From IMG/VR virus record IMGVR_UViG_3300042516_005670, positions 1 to 30,597 of that record: 30,597 nucleotides of DNA. One strand, written 5' to 3'. Source of the DNA: a virus. Positions 1-8,243 of the stretch are shown in pieces (position 1 is the first letter of the stretch; the number at the start of each line of letters is the position of its first letter). The notes beneath the pieces were generated by a model. That model was not told the DNA's origin. It did no database searches and saw nothing but the letters and a program-made list of their open reading frames with translations. The translations under genes were made by a program, and so were the position numbers.

Positions 1-181
1 CTAATGTTTTTTCTAATGCTTTAACTACTAAATATAATTCTTTTTCATCACTAGACAAATTAGTTGTAATAAAATTACGAATAGCATCAGGCCATTGTAA
101 AGTATCTACATTTTCACTTAAACGAGAACCAGCAGTAAGCTTATTCTCTACTAAGTATTTTTTGTAATCAAAGTTGTCCAT
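1..181 (-). CDS. Hypothetical phage protein, N-terminal part only
   Basis: An ATG at 181 opens a frame that reads without a stop to the window edge, giving 60 residues beginning MDNFDYKKYLVENK. The gene runs out of the window, so its C terminus is missing. The visible part is hydrophilic and contains no motif I recognise. The start is supported by a promoter-like TATTTATAA motif 17 bases upstream and by the gene following the 219-677 gene on the same strand. Small proteins opening with a similar nFDYKKYL segment occur in marine phages as I recall, but without known function. Confidence is for the reading frame, not for a role. Confidence 0.7.
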   Translation of the reverse strand, partial: MDNFDYKKYLVENKLTAGSRLSENVDTLQWPDAIRNFITTNLSSDEKELYLVVKALEKTL

Positions 182-198
182 TGTGTCTAAATTATTTG

Positions 199-207
199 TT
201 ATAAATA
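199..207 (-). promoter_or_regulatory. Putative late promoter motif TATTTATAA
   Basis: Exact copy of the 9-mer TATTTATAA on the coding strand, 17 bases upstream of the ATG at 181 and in the short gap between two genes. It is one of six identical intergenic copies in the window. Its complement reads TTATAAATA, which contains the T4 late promoter core TATAAATA but in the antisense direction. Confidence 0.45.
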
Positions 208-218
208 TACAAATTTTA

Positions 219-677
219 CTACAATTCAATAATCTCGTGGATTTTGGTCTTCAATTGCTTTAGCTCGTTTTGTTGAGTTAACAAAATCGTGTTTTTGTAG
301 TGTTGCCAGTCAATCTGGAAACGTGTATCTACCACCCCACCATTTAAGCTTTTGATAAGCTCGTTCAGGGCGTTAATTGTGTATAGAGTGTTTGATTCTT
401 TTTTACGATGAACCAAAATCGTGTTTTCTGGGATACTAGCTATGTTAGCCATCTCAATGTTGTACGTTAAAACATACTCATTGTTATTTTTAACCTCCAA
501 TACAAATATCTTACTGTACATTACAGTATAACTTCTTTGAATAGAGTCTACCAAATCATTTACACCTTCTAATGTGGTAAATGTACAAAATAACTTATTA
601 TTCAAATCTGTGAAGTTTATGGGGTTGTCTACCCCATAAATATCATATGGTAGGTCGAAAGTCATAACTGGTTCCAT
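219..677 (-). CDS. Conserved-looking hypothetical protein (152 aa)
   Basis: About 152 residues with a mixed alpha/beta look: an N-terminal segment (MTFDLPYDIYGVDN), a hydrophobic beta-rich middle (residues about 55-75), a HRKKE-containing stretch and an amphipathic lysine-rich C terminus. I cannot assign a function. The frame stays open to a TTG at 683, but ATG codons at 677 and 665 are better starts; I chose 677. The gene overlaps the end of the polymerase-like gene by 35 bases, so the two are probably translationally coupled and may act in one process. It has no signal peptide or membrane segment. Confidence 0.7.
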   Translation of the reverse strand: MEPVMTFDLPYDIYGVDNPINFTDLNNKLFCTFTTLEGVNDLVDSIQRSYTVMYSKIFVLEVKNNNEYVLTYNIEMANIASIPENTILVHRKKESNTLYTINALNELIKSLNGGVVDTRFQIDWQHYKNTILLTQQNELKQLKTKIHEIIEL

Positions 678-1911
678 GCGCAACTTTTATATTTAATTTA
701 TACTTTTTAAATACTTTTTGAATCTCTGTTAAAACTTCGCGCTCATCGTCGCTCCAATCAAACAAAAACGAATCAAATGTATATAATACAAGTTTAGTTT
801 TTTTATCTTTTAATATCTTGAATACTTCCCACAATATATTAACGTTATATGCTGTCTCCAAGTTTTGAATCACATAATTTAACAGCTTTTGTGGGTTCAT
901 GTTTTCCAGCTTATCCTTTTTAAAGCAATATCCTGAAATTGGCACGATAACTTGCCCAGAGTTATTAAACACCTCCCATAAATCCTCTACATATACTTTT
1001 ACCTTTTTAAAAAATTCAAGGCCCTCATATTGGGGTAAAATCCCCCCATATAGTTGTTGTAGGGTTAAAATTTTTGCTTCTTGTCTATCCAACCCGTAAA
1101 TTTGCGAAAAGTGACTATAAATATCCACATCACCGAAATCATAACCAACCAATTTAGATAATAAAGTAGGGTGGTAAGCACCAATATCGAGTTCCACAAG
1201 GTTTGAATTACGCGGGATAAAAGCTTTTCTACACCCGTTTTCTTTATTAAGTGCGGCATAATTTATTTTATTGAATGTGTTTGATGGGCGTGTTGTGAGC
1301 GTTTTAAAGTTATATTGGGTATAGACCACGCCCTCCGTGCTTTGCTCAAAATACTGCTCGTATAGCGCGGTATCAACGGTTAATCCCGCTTGCTCTATAC
1401 CGTATAGCATCCAACTTACTTTATGATTATAAAACTCGTTAATAGGCTCATCTATCAAATGCTCTAATTCCTCAAAAATGGATTCACAATATTGATAGTG
1501 TTTAACTATTGGAACTAATATGTTTACATCCGGTCTACTAGAGTATTTTCTATATATAAATTCGTGAGCCGAAGTGGGTTGTATATACGTAGGGGAGGAT
1601 AGGGTTATGTCAACAAGCTGCTTAAGAGGAAAATAATGGAGAAATTCTTTTTTATCTCTACAATATATCTTATCTAATCCTTTTATAAATTTAAATACCT
1701 TATCCTCAAATAAATTTTCTTCTACCTCTGTGTGAAAAATAGGTAGTAAATATCCCTTTACATCTCTTATTGGACGGATGTAGATAGCACAGATGGAATT
1801 TTGGATTGGGTGAATAAATGGAGAGTATGGAATTATCTCCACAAACGCTTCTTTAAAACCCTTATAGCAAAACTCCTCTAGTTGACCTTTATTTTCTATT
1901 AACCAAAACAC
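643..1911 (-). CDS. Short family-A DNA polymerase-like protein with degenerate exonuclease region
   Basis: The C-terminal half carries the three polymerase-A palm/finger motifs. Motif A is LDIGAYHPTLLS with the metal-binding Asp at about 242. Motif B is RQEAKILTLQQLYGG (Arg276, Lys280, Tyr288-Gly289). Motif C is TFDSF with Asp at about 380, in place of the usual HDE. A TTRPSN segment at about 207 matches the conserved T-R-x-S-N strip before motif A. Residues about 35-115 resemble a 3'-5' exonuclease fold (DKKEFLHYFPLKQLVDITL, like the KyD...Dt part) but the first DxE metal site is not evident. At 422 aa it is much shorter than Pol I or T7 polymerase. The start is a GTG with GAGG nine bases upstream, which is unusual here. 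Its place beside tail genes is odd for a replicase. A primase-like or repair role is possible; activity is inferred from the two Asp residues only. Confidence 0.72.
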   Translation of the reverse strand: MFWLIENKGQLEEFCYKGFKEAFVEIIPYSPFIHPIQNSICAIYIRPIRDVKGYLLPIFHTEVEENLFEDKVFKFIKGLDKIYCRDKKEFLHYFPLKQLVDITLSSPTYIQPTSAHEFIYRKYSSRPDVNILVPIVKHYQYCESIFEELEHLIDEPINEFYNHKVSWMLYGIEQAGLTVDTALYEQYFEQSTEGVVYTQYNFKTLTTRPSNTFNKINYAALNKENGCRKAFIPRNSNLVELDIGAYHPTLLSKLVGYDFGDVDIYSHFSQIYGLDRQEAKILTLQQLYGGILPQYEGLEFFKKVKVYVEDLWEVFNNSGQVIVPISGYCFKKDKLENMNPQKLLNYVIQNLETAYNVNILWEVFKILKDKKTKLVLYTFDSFLFDWSDDEREVLTEIQKVFKKYKLNIKVAHGTSYDFRPTI

Positions 1912-1920
1912 TTATTTACC

Positions 1921-2592
1921 TCATTTGTAGTACTTAAGGTAATCATCCTTTAAGTATCTGCCAAGCTGTGGTAATTGAAGTCTTTTAGAAGTTAATTCTA
2001 CTATATTACGATTTATTTTTTCTACTTCTTCTTTAGTACCTGTTAATTTCCAAGGTAAGTTAAAAGGTTCGTATAATGAATATAGATATTGAATATCTTT
2101 AACTATTAATTTATCGTAAGTAGCTTTATTAATTTCTAAATATAATATTTCATTTGTCTTTTTACAAAAGTATCTTCTAAATTCTCCAATTTGATAATCT
2201 TGTTCAGTTGGGACTGAAGCTATATAGTAGGGAACTAAAGTAATGGATTCAGTAAATGTGTTTAGACTTTTTAATTGAGCATAATCTATAGGTGAATTAG
2301 AATTATTATTATCGACAATAGTATCTACAGCTTGTAATCTAGGAGAATTAAAAACAGGTGTAGATATGTTTCTTGAAGAGTCAAGTGAGTTTTGAGTTAA
2401 TCCTATTTGTTGTGAAGAAACAATTTTAATCAGTTCTTGGTTAGGCCTATCATCTGGAGTTCTTCCTGTAAAGTATTGACCTGTACTAGTAGCATAATAA
2501 TATCCTACATATGGAGCTTGAGTAGCTTGAATAACATACTCATCTCCATTTGTATATAGATTAGGTTTTATTTGAGATTTAGGATAATACAT
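1921..2592 (-). CDS. Hypothetical virion-associated protein (223 aa)
   Basis: The N-terminal 60 residues are Tyr-rich (YVGYYYATSTGQYFTGRTPDD) and look like a small beta domain of the kind seen in phage structural proteins. A low-complexity Asn/Ser segment follows at about 90-100, then an alpha/beta C-terminal part ending in basic and Tyr residues. I recognise no catalytic motif. It lies between the hub-lysozyme gene (15 bases upstream) and the polymerase-like gene (9 bases downstream), so it is the last apparent gene of the tail module. A structural role is inferred from this position and from the N-terminal composition; I do not know the family's function. Confidence 0.65.
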   Translation of the reverse strand: MYYPKSQIKPNLYTNGDEYVIQATQAPYVGYYYATSTGQYFTGRTPDDRPNQELIKIVSSQQIGLTQNSLDSSRNISTPVFNSPRLQAVDTIVDNNNSNSPIDYAQLKSLNTFTESITLVPYYIASVPTEQDYQIGEFRRYFCKKTNEILYLEINKATYDKLIVKDIQYLYSLYEPFNLPWKLTGTKEEVEKINRNIVELTSKRLQLPQLGRYLKDDYLKYYK

Positions 2593-2607
2593 TTTTATAC
2601 TTTTTAA

Positions 2608-5600
2608 TTATCTAGGAACTATAGGGGATTTCCATATAAGATTATTAAGAGTTTTCCAAGAGCTAGCTGTCGCTGGCTTAAATTTACTACCCCAAGGAGA
2701 ATTATTTACAGCTACTATAGCAGTGGTAATACCATTTTCATCCTTTATAGCCTTTATAGCTTTTATAACTTCAGTATAGTAACTAAGGTTTAAAGTATAA
2801 ATAGTTGCTTTTAATCCCTCTTCTCTAGTAGCATAGTTTCTAACATTAGCATAATTGTATATAGGTTCATCAGTTCCAAAAGTTTTTGTTGTATTAAAGG
2901 GGTTCCAAGCAGCTTTAGCTCCTTCATGTTGTCTCCAAGATTTCATAAATTGAATTTGGTATTGATTTGGATTACTAATTCCTAATCCTTTTAATATATC
3001 TGTTAAAAAGCTAACAGTTTCTTCTAAAGTAGATTCAACTGAACCTCTAAAATATGAATCTGAACCCGAAGAATTTCCACTATCACTACCTGATCTATTA
3101 TTTCCTGATCCACTACTTTGACCTGTTTGTCTTCTAGATTTAACATTTATAGTAGCATCAGATTGGACTGAATTATCTGGGGTCATAATAGTTTCTAATT
3201 CTGTAGTCCATATGTTATTTTCAACTTTATGAGCTAATTTAGAAATAACAAATAACATTGTTTCAGGGTAATTAGAAGGAAGATATGAAGTATCTACTTT
3301 AATACCATTAAGTAATTTAAGACCTGAAATTCCATCTAAAGTAAGTCCTACACTAACTGGGATAAAACCCATAGTGCCTGAACTTTTTTTCTGAGTGACT
3401 GCATTTTTAGTTTCTGTGTATTGCATTATATTAGCAAATAAGCTAGTATAACTTGAAATTTCAGCTTCATTAAGTATAGGAATATTTTTAAGGGTTTTTT
3501 CAATACCAATACTTCCTATATAACTTTCAAAATCAGCTAAAGAATCTTTAAATTGATCTTCAGCACTTTTAGTTTCAATATTAATTGTACTGTCAGCTTT
3601 AAAACCCGAAGAGGCAAAGATTTCAGGTTTAATTCTATCTTTTAAACCACGGTTTAAGGAAGTAAAAGCTGTCGCGTCTTCACCTACTATACCACCTTGG
3701 GCAGTAGCTCCAATAGAAATTATTTGAGCAAATTTTGGATCTAATTTAGATGTAAATCTAAAATTTTTAACAAATCCAGCATAACCCTGAGTTATATTAT
3801 TTGTTTGGGAATCTCTAAGATAATTATACCCATATATTTGAATTACCGGGTCATTAACTGTACTTTTACCTCCTATAGTGTCACTAGTTAGAATATCATT
3901 TCTATTAGGAAGAGCAGTTTCATCTATAATTTTAATAGTATTAGTACTAGTGTCAATAAAAGGTCTAAAAGTATTTATACCTCCTAAAGAAACTGAAAGT
4001 TTATTGCAAAGAACTTCTAAAAGAGTATAAATGCTAGTTTGGTTTTTGGGATCTCCATTAGAATTTATAATTTCTATTATAGTGTCAAAATTAATGTAAA
4101 TATTCATTATTTGACCTACTTGTGTTTTTGCTATAGTTGTTTTATAAGGGCTAGCATTTTTAGCAAAATAAAATTCTTGATTTCCATCTTTTGATTTTAC
4201 TGAGGTGCTAATTAAACAAATATTAGGATCGGCACTAATTTGCAGATTATTAGTATAACATAAATTAGTATTTACATTATAATCTATATTAATACTAGGG
4301 TATAATGTATCTCCTTTTTTTTCTTTAGGGATTAAATTAGTTTCAATAAATGCTAATAATGTGCCAAATCTAATATAGTATTTAGTTGGACTTTCATTTG
4401 AAACATTTTCTCCTGTTTTAGGAGTTTGATAGGTTTGAGAAAAGAATGATTTGATATCTGATCTATCTGAGGGTGTATAAACCCCAGAATAGTAAACAAA
4501 ATCCCATTGAATATTAGAATTAGATAGACTATTAAAAATCTGTTGAACATTATAATATAATCTACCTAAACTTGATGAATCTTTTATAACAGTTGCTGAA
4601 TTTTTTTCATCTGTTGTAGTAGTAGTGGGAGTTGTTGTTGTGTTTGAGGTTGAGGGTTTGCCTGTTTTAAAATTAGTATTTTTTATAAATTTTTGTATTT
4701 GTACTATTTTTTCGGCATCTGAAGAAGAAGTACCTTTTTTAATAAGATCCTCTACTTCTTTATTATTGTTAGTTTGTTGTTGAACTATTTCTTTAAATTC
4801 TTCATTAGTTAAAGGTTTAGGTTCAGCTATATCTGTTTTTTCACTAACTAAAACAGCAGATTTGATAGATTCAATAATATCACCTTTACTAATTAGTTTA
4901 ACAGTTATATCATAACCCCCATTTTGGTCAAGAGTCCAATCAAAATTAGTTACAATACCATAAATAGCATCGTAATTACCGTTTGATTCTAATTTATATT
5001 GTTCAATTCTAGAATATATACTATTAGGGTTAAGATTACCTGCTAAAAATTCTGATTCTAGGGTATATAAATTTTCAGGGACGTAATCTCCATTATTATC
5101 AAAATAACTTGTATTACCCCATTCAACTAAAACACTATACCCTAATCTTAAATAGAGTAAATCTATTATTTCAAATTGAATACGATTATAAGCTTTAATA
5201 TTGAGTGTAGTAGATTCAATTGAACCATAAGTACCTTGACTTGTGGTTTGCATAGACATAATACCAGGCATAGGTCTTGCACCAAATTCAGTACCTCCTA
5301 AACCATAAGCAAAATCATTTACATATTGATTAGCTCCGGTTAAAAGTTCTTGAGGGATTCCCGCTCTTAAACCTCCGCCTTCTTTAGAGGTACCATTAAA
5401 TAAAATAAAATTTTTAGCTAACTTATCCCCACCATAATTAGAGATAATAGAGGATAATTCGGGTCTAGTATTAATTATAGAACCTGTATTGTAATTTTCA
5501 ATATCGACTGAGGAAACAGCTTTAACGAAAGAAGTACGACTATTTAAATATAATATTTCTTCAGTCGTTCTATTTATAGAACCATAAATTTTTTGTCTTG

Positions 5601-5652
5601 TTCTAATTTGGTTTCCTATATTAGTTGGTAAACCCTCTCCTACTATATTCAT
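2608..5652 (-). CDS. Baseplate hub protein with C-terminal lysozyme-like domain
   Basis: A 1014-residue protein. The N-terminal roughly 330 residues, with segments such as LRLGYSVLVEWGNTSYF and WTLDQNGGYDITVKLIS, look like the beta-rich hub fold of contractile tails. A Thr-rich linker lies at about 335-350. A second beta-rich block runs to about 840. A Gly/Ser/Asn-rich linker (about 845-875) leads to a C-terminal domain of about 135 residues with FMKSWRQHEGAKAAWNPFNT, then NVRNYATREEGLKATIYTL and NSPWGS. This pattern occurs in phage and secreted lysozyme-like domains; Glu at about 910 is the likely catalytic acid. The protein would sit at the tail tip and locally open peptidoglycan during injection. 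This is the job T4 splits between gp27 and gp5. The hub assignment rests partly on position before gp53. Confidence 0.75.
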   Translation of the reverse strand: MNIVGEGLPTNIGNQIRTRQKIYGSINRTTEEILYLNSRTSFVKAVSSVDIENYNTGSIINTRPELSSIISNYGGDKLAKNFILFNGTSKEGGGLRAGIPQELLTGANQYVNDFAYGLGGTEFGARPMPGIMSMQTTSQGTYGSIESTTLNIKAYNRIQFEIIDLLYLRLGYSVLVEWGNTSYFDNNGDYVPENLYTLESEFLAGNLNPNSIYSRIEQYKLESNGNYDAIYGIVTNFDWTLDQNGGYDITVKLISKGDIIESIKSAVLVSEKTDIAEPKPLTNEEFKEIVQQQTNNNKEVEDLIKKGTSSSDAEKIVQIQKFIKNTNFKTGKPSTSNTTTTPTTTTTDEKNSATVIKDSSSLGRLYYNVQQIFNSLSNSNIQWDFVYYSGVYTPSDRSDIKSFFSQTYQTPKTGENVSNESPTKYYIRFGTLLAFIETNLIPKEKKGDTLYPSINIDYNVNTNLCYTNNLQISADPNICLISTSVKSKDGNQEFYFAKNASPYKTTIAKTQVGQIMNIYINFDTIIEIINSNGDPKNQTSIYTLLEVLCNKLSVSLGGINTFRPFIDTSTNTIKIIDETALPNRNDILTSDTIGGKSTVNDPVIQIYGYNYLRDSQTNNITQGYAGFVKNFRFTSKLDPKFAQIISIGATAQGGIVGEDATAFTSLNRGLKDRIKPEIFASSGFKADSTINIETKSAEDQFKDSLADFESYIGSIGIEKTLKNIPILNEAEISSYTSLFANIMQYTETKNAVTQKKSSGTMGFIPVSVGLTLDGISGLKLLNGIKVDTSYLPSNYPETMLFVISKLAHKVENNIWTTELETIMTPDNSVQSDATINVKSRRQTGQSSGSGNNRSGSDSGNSSGSDSYFRGSVESTLEETVSFLTDILKGLGISNPNQYQIQFMKSWRQHEGAKAAWNPFNTTKTFGTDEPIYNYANVRNYATREEGLKATIYTLNLSYYTEVIKAIKAIKDENGITTAIVAVNNSPWGSKFKPATASSWKTLNNLIWKSPIVPR

Positions 5653-5657
5653 AACAT

Positions 5658-5957
5658 TTATTGATTTATTAACTTAAACTCACTTACTATTTGTGCAAAA
5701 TTATTAGGTATACGAATTTGTACACCTTCTGGGATTACTAATGAATTAAGTCCAATGTTTGGGTTAGCTATAGAGATAACCCACCATAAAGATGAATCAC
5801 CATAATAATTTAAAGATAAAATATCATATCTATCTCCTTGAGTAGTGTAGACATAGATATCATTTTCAGATAAAGGTACTTCAGGATAACGAGATGTTAC
5901 ATAAGCTCGTTTTCCTGAGTCTTCTTTAGTGATTGGAATTCCTTGATATCTATTCAT
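5658..5957 (-). CDS. 53: Baseplate wedge protein with LysM-like fold, T4 gp53-like
   Basis: A 99-residue protein whose core reads GDRYDILSLNYYGDSSLWWV, followed by IANPNIG and LVIPEGVQIRIP. This is the LysM-like pattern of T4 gp53 and related baseplate proteins, where the domain serves baseplate assembly rather than free peptidoglycan binding. The length is shorter than T4 gp53 but usual for the short gp53-like versions in other tailed phages. Its ATG overlaps the TAA of the upstream 595-aa gene by one base, which implies coupled translation and co-assembly. It is followed 5 bases later by the hub-lysozyme gene. Confidence in the LysM-like baseplate assignment is high; the exact T4 equivalence is inferred. 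Confidence 0.82.
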   Translation of the reverse strand: MNRYQGIPITKEDSGKRAYVTSRYPEVPLSENDIYVYTTQGDRYDILSLNYYGDSSLWWVISIANPNIGLNSLVIPEGVQIRIPNNFAQIVSEFKLINQ

Positions 5958-7744
5958 TAATTATCATAATTAGAAATACCACTAGCGTCATTTAAAGCTA
6001 TATAACGTTGTGGGCCATAAGTATTCTCGTCAATTAAACTAGCTTGAGTATTTACATTTTCTACAGTTCTATTAGGATTAATAGTTCCTAAACCTTGTTT
6101 ACTTGGTACAAATGTATGAATCGGAACAAATGTAAAACTTGTAACTTTAACCATTTGAGATAATTGCTTAACAGTACCATCAACCCCACCTTCTTCATTT
6201 ATAGCAATTTCCCAAGGAGCATCGGTAATTAAATCATAAGACAAGTCCTGGATAAAGCCAGGTTGTTCATATAGATAACCTCCTACTGTTAATTTAACTA
6301 AAGGACCTCTCATATAACCAGATGGACTATAATCTGGAGTTAATTGAGAAGCTAAGTAGTTAAGTTTCTTATACATTGGGATAAGTTCCTGCTTTGATTG
6401 GGCAGCAACCGTAAAAGATAATGCAACAGTTCTAGTAAAACTATCGTAAGTGTAAAAATTTTCACCTCTTCCTAAATACTTTGTACTATTCCAACTAGCA
6501 TTGTATGAATCATTAAATGAATCTAATAATGCTCTAAAATGCATAAATGTACTAAATGCTGGATTATTGTTATCTATAGGGGCAATTACAAATTTTACAA
6601 AATCATTTGTAGTTTCAGAAATATCCATTTGGTTACTTCTATAGATAGGTAAAGCATTTATTTTATCTACTGCTCCTACTTTAGTTGTAGGGACACCATC
6701 ACCATCAGTATATTCAACTCCATTAACATAACTTACATAGGATTTACCAGCACGTTGGCCAGGATCAGTAAAGTTAAAATTTTGTTCGTAATTTTTAGTT
6801 TGATAATTAGGAGTGTCAGGAGTAGCACCTGAATTTTCAGCTGAACGAAGTGAAGTTCCTGATAGGTTATTTCTTAAGATTTTTCTAAAATCTTGAATTT
6901 TAGGGGATCTAAAATTTACTTTATTGTTTACTCCAGCTCCTACTGGGGATTGGGTGTCTTCAGTTTCAGTATTTCTAAGTAAATAACTATTATATACCCA
7001 AGTATTTTGGCTATATGATGAAGGAATATCATTAGTTCTTTGTAAAGAGAGGAATGTTTTAGAATCTTTACCAAATCTAATTATAGTTCTACCTACTCCT
7101 CTAAAAGAACCAGGACCACCATTATATCTCATAATAAAGGCATCATCTGGTCCTTGAGCGTTATTGTTAACCAAACGTCCTCCACTTAATTGGACTAAAC
7201 GGTTATCTATAATTTCTTGGTTTTTAGTAACTACTATACCATATAAACTGTCATTACCATTAGCATAAGCACCAGTTTCAGCAAATGGGTTTGCTCCTTG
7301 TTTATTTAAGTGAGTACCCTGAGAAATAACACCTGCTTGAGCTAATGTATTTAAAGGATCATAAAGTTGCCCATTTAAACCAAATCTAGGACTAGCTTGG
7401 GTTCTAACAGCTGTGGCTGATAGTTGCTCTTGTTTTAAGGTAAAAAATAAACCATTAGTAGATTTTGTATCTAAAAACATTTTAGTTAGTCTACTAACAT
7501 CTTGAGCTGAAGTTTGGATGTTATTTAATACTCCTCCTCTTAAAATATAATCTGATGGATTAGCTGTTAATTCATCAGGGATTGGGGATTTGATATAGGG
7601 TTGGTTACTTGAACCTCCTCCTTTAGTGTCATTACCATACGGAATACTTGTTTGACCAAAAGATGCAGCGTTAGAGACATGGCCCCTACCACCAGCATAA
7701 AATCTAAAATTTTGGGGGTCAGTAAGTATTTGTAATAATGACAT
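5957..7744 (-). CDS. Large tail/baseplate structural protein (595 aa)
   Basis: The N terminus (MSLLQILTDPQNF) is followed by a long Gly/Asn/Ser/Gln-rich extended region to about residue 330. The C-terminal part, from NDFVKFVIAPIDNNNPAF through YLGRGENFYTYDSFTRTVALSFT to LVKLTVGGYLYEQPGFIQDL, looks like the beta-barrel tube fold shared by tail tube and baseplate-tube initiator proteins (the T4 gp48/gp54 type). That would place it at the junction of baseplate and tube, consistent with its position between tape measure and gp53. Start and stop codons overlap its neighbours on both sides. The tube-like fold is my pattern judgement; a generic virion structural call is safer. Confidence 0.7.
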   Translation of the reverse strand: MSLLQILTDPQNFRFYAGGRGHVSNAASFGQTSIPYGNDTKGGGSSNQPYIKSPIPDELTANPSDYILRGGVLNNIQTSAQDVSRLTKMFLDTKSTNGLFFTLKQEQLSATAVRTQASPRFGLNGQLYDPLNTLAQAGVISQGTHLNKQGANPFAETGAYANGNDSLYGIVVTKNQEIIDNRLVQLSGGRLVNNNAQGPDDAFIMRYNGGPGSFRGVGRTIIRFGKDSKTFLSLQRTNDIPSSYSQNTWVYNSYLLRNTETEDTQSPVGAGVNNKVNFRSPKIQDFRKILRNNLSGTSLRSAENSGATPDTPNYQTKNYEQNFNFTDPGQRAGKSYVSYVNGVEYTDGDGVPTTKVGAVDKINALPIYRSNQMDISETTNDFVKFVIAPIDNNNPAFSTFMHFRALLDSFNDSYNASWNSTKYLGRGENFYTYDSFTRTVALSFTVAAQSKQELIPMYKKLNYLASQLTPDYSPSGYMRGPLVKLTVGGYLYEQPGFIQDLSYDLITDAPWEIAINEEGGVDGTVKQLSQMVKVTSFTFVPIHTFVPSKQGLGTINPNRTVENVNTQASLIDENTYGPQRYIALNDASGISNYDN

Positions 7745-8028
7745 TATCTAGGAGGATTATCAGAATACTTTAAAGGAGTTTTTCCGTTTAAATCTAGTTG
7801 TGATGGTTGAGGTAAAGCATTATTATAACCGTCGTTATATTCGGTATAATCTGCAGTTACTTGATTTTTAAATGAACCATCTAGAGAATATCCGGGTCTA
7901 CCCCCATCAGCATGTAGTTTAGAAGACTTAGTAGCTAATGGGTTTATAAAAGGAGTAGTCCCATAGTAGGGGGTAAGATTAGTACCCCCTACAGCATTAG
8001 GATTAAGTAATCTTTGTAATAAATCCAT
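7744..8028 (-). CDS. Small Pro/Gly/Asn-rich virion-associated protein (94 aa)
   Basis: A 94-residue protein starting MDLLQRLLNPNAVGG, with little hydrophobic core and many Gly, Pro, Asn and Tyr residues (RPGYSLDGSFKNQ, YTEYNDGYNN). Its first ten residues match the start of the next protein (MSLLQILTDP) in an M-x-L-L-Q-x-L-x-x-P pattern, which suggests a shared docking segment or a duplicated N terminus. Its stop overlaps the start of the 595-aa gene, so the two are coupled. It is probably an extended accessory subunit of the baseplate or tube end. No family is recognised. Confidence 0.62.
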   Translation of the reverse strand: MDLLQRLLNPNAVGGTNLTPYYGTTPFINPLATKSSKLHADGGRPGYSLDGSFKNQVTADYTEYNDGYNNALPQPSQLDLNGKTPLKYSDNPPR

Positions 8029-8034
8029 AATTTA

Positions 8035-8184
8035 CTATGGACGATTTGCTCCATAAGGTTTACGGTCACCGTACTTATTTTTGTCTCCTGAGTTATTATC
8101 TCCTCCCTGTGGGGGTTTTCCGTTGTTACCACGTGGGTCGTACTTAGAACCATTTTGATTGTAAATTCTGTCGATATCTGGCAT
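8035..8184 (-). CDS. Very small hydrophilic protein (49 aa)
   Basis: An ATG at 8184 (MPDIDRIYNQNGSKYDPRG) opens a 49-codon frame that ends in TAG at 8037-8035, six bases before the next ATG at 8028. The product is highly charged and rich in Gly, Asn, Pro and Lys, with no hydrophobic core. In composition it resembles the 94-aa protein that follows. A copy of the TATTTATAA motif lies 48 bases upstream in the gap after the tape measure gene. The spacing, composition and absence of a competing frame make it a likely real gene, perhaps an extended virion peptide. Function is unknown. Confidence 0.6.
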   Translation of the reverse strand: MPDIDRIYNQNGSKYDPRGNNGKPPQGGDNNSGDKNKYGDRKPYGANRP

Positions 8185-8232
8185 TTTGTTAAATATTAGG
8201 GTTAAACAATTTATTTGTGAATTTAATGTTTA

Positions 8233-8241
8233 TTATAAATA
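8233..8241 (-). promoter_or_regulatory. Putative late promoter motif TATTTATAA
   Basis: Exact motif copy just after the tape measure stop codon, 48 bases upstream of the 49-aa gene. The extended sequence ATATTTATAATAAA matches the tube and tape measure copies. It would drive the small-protein, 595-aa, gp53 and hub gene run. Confidence 0.5.
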
Positions 8242-8243
8242 TG

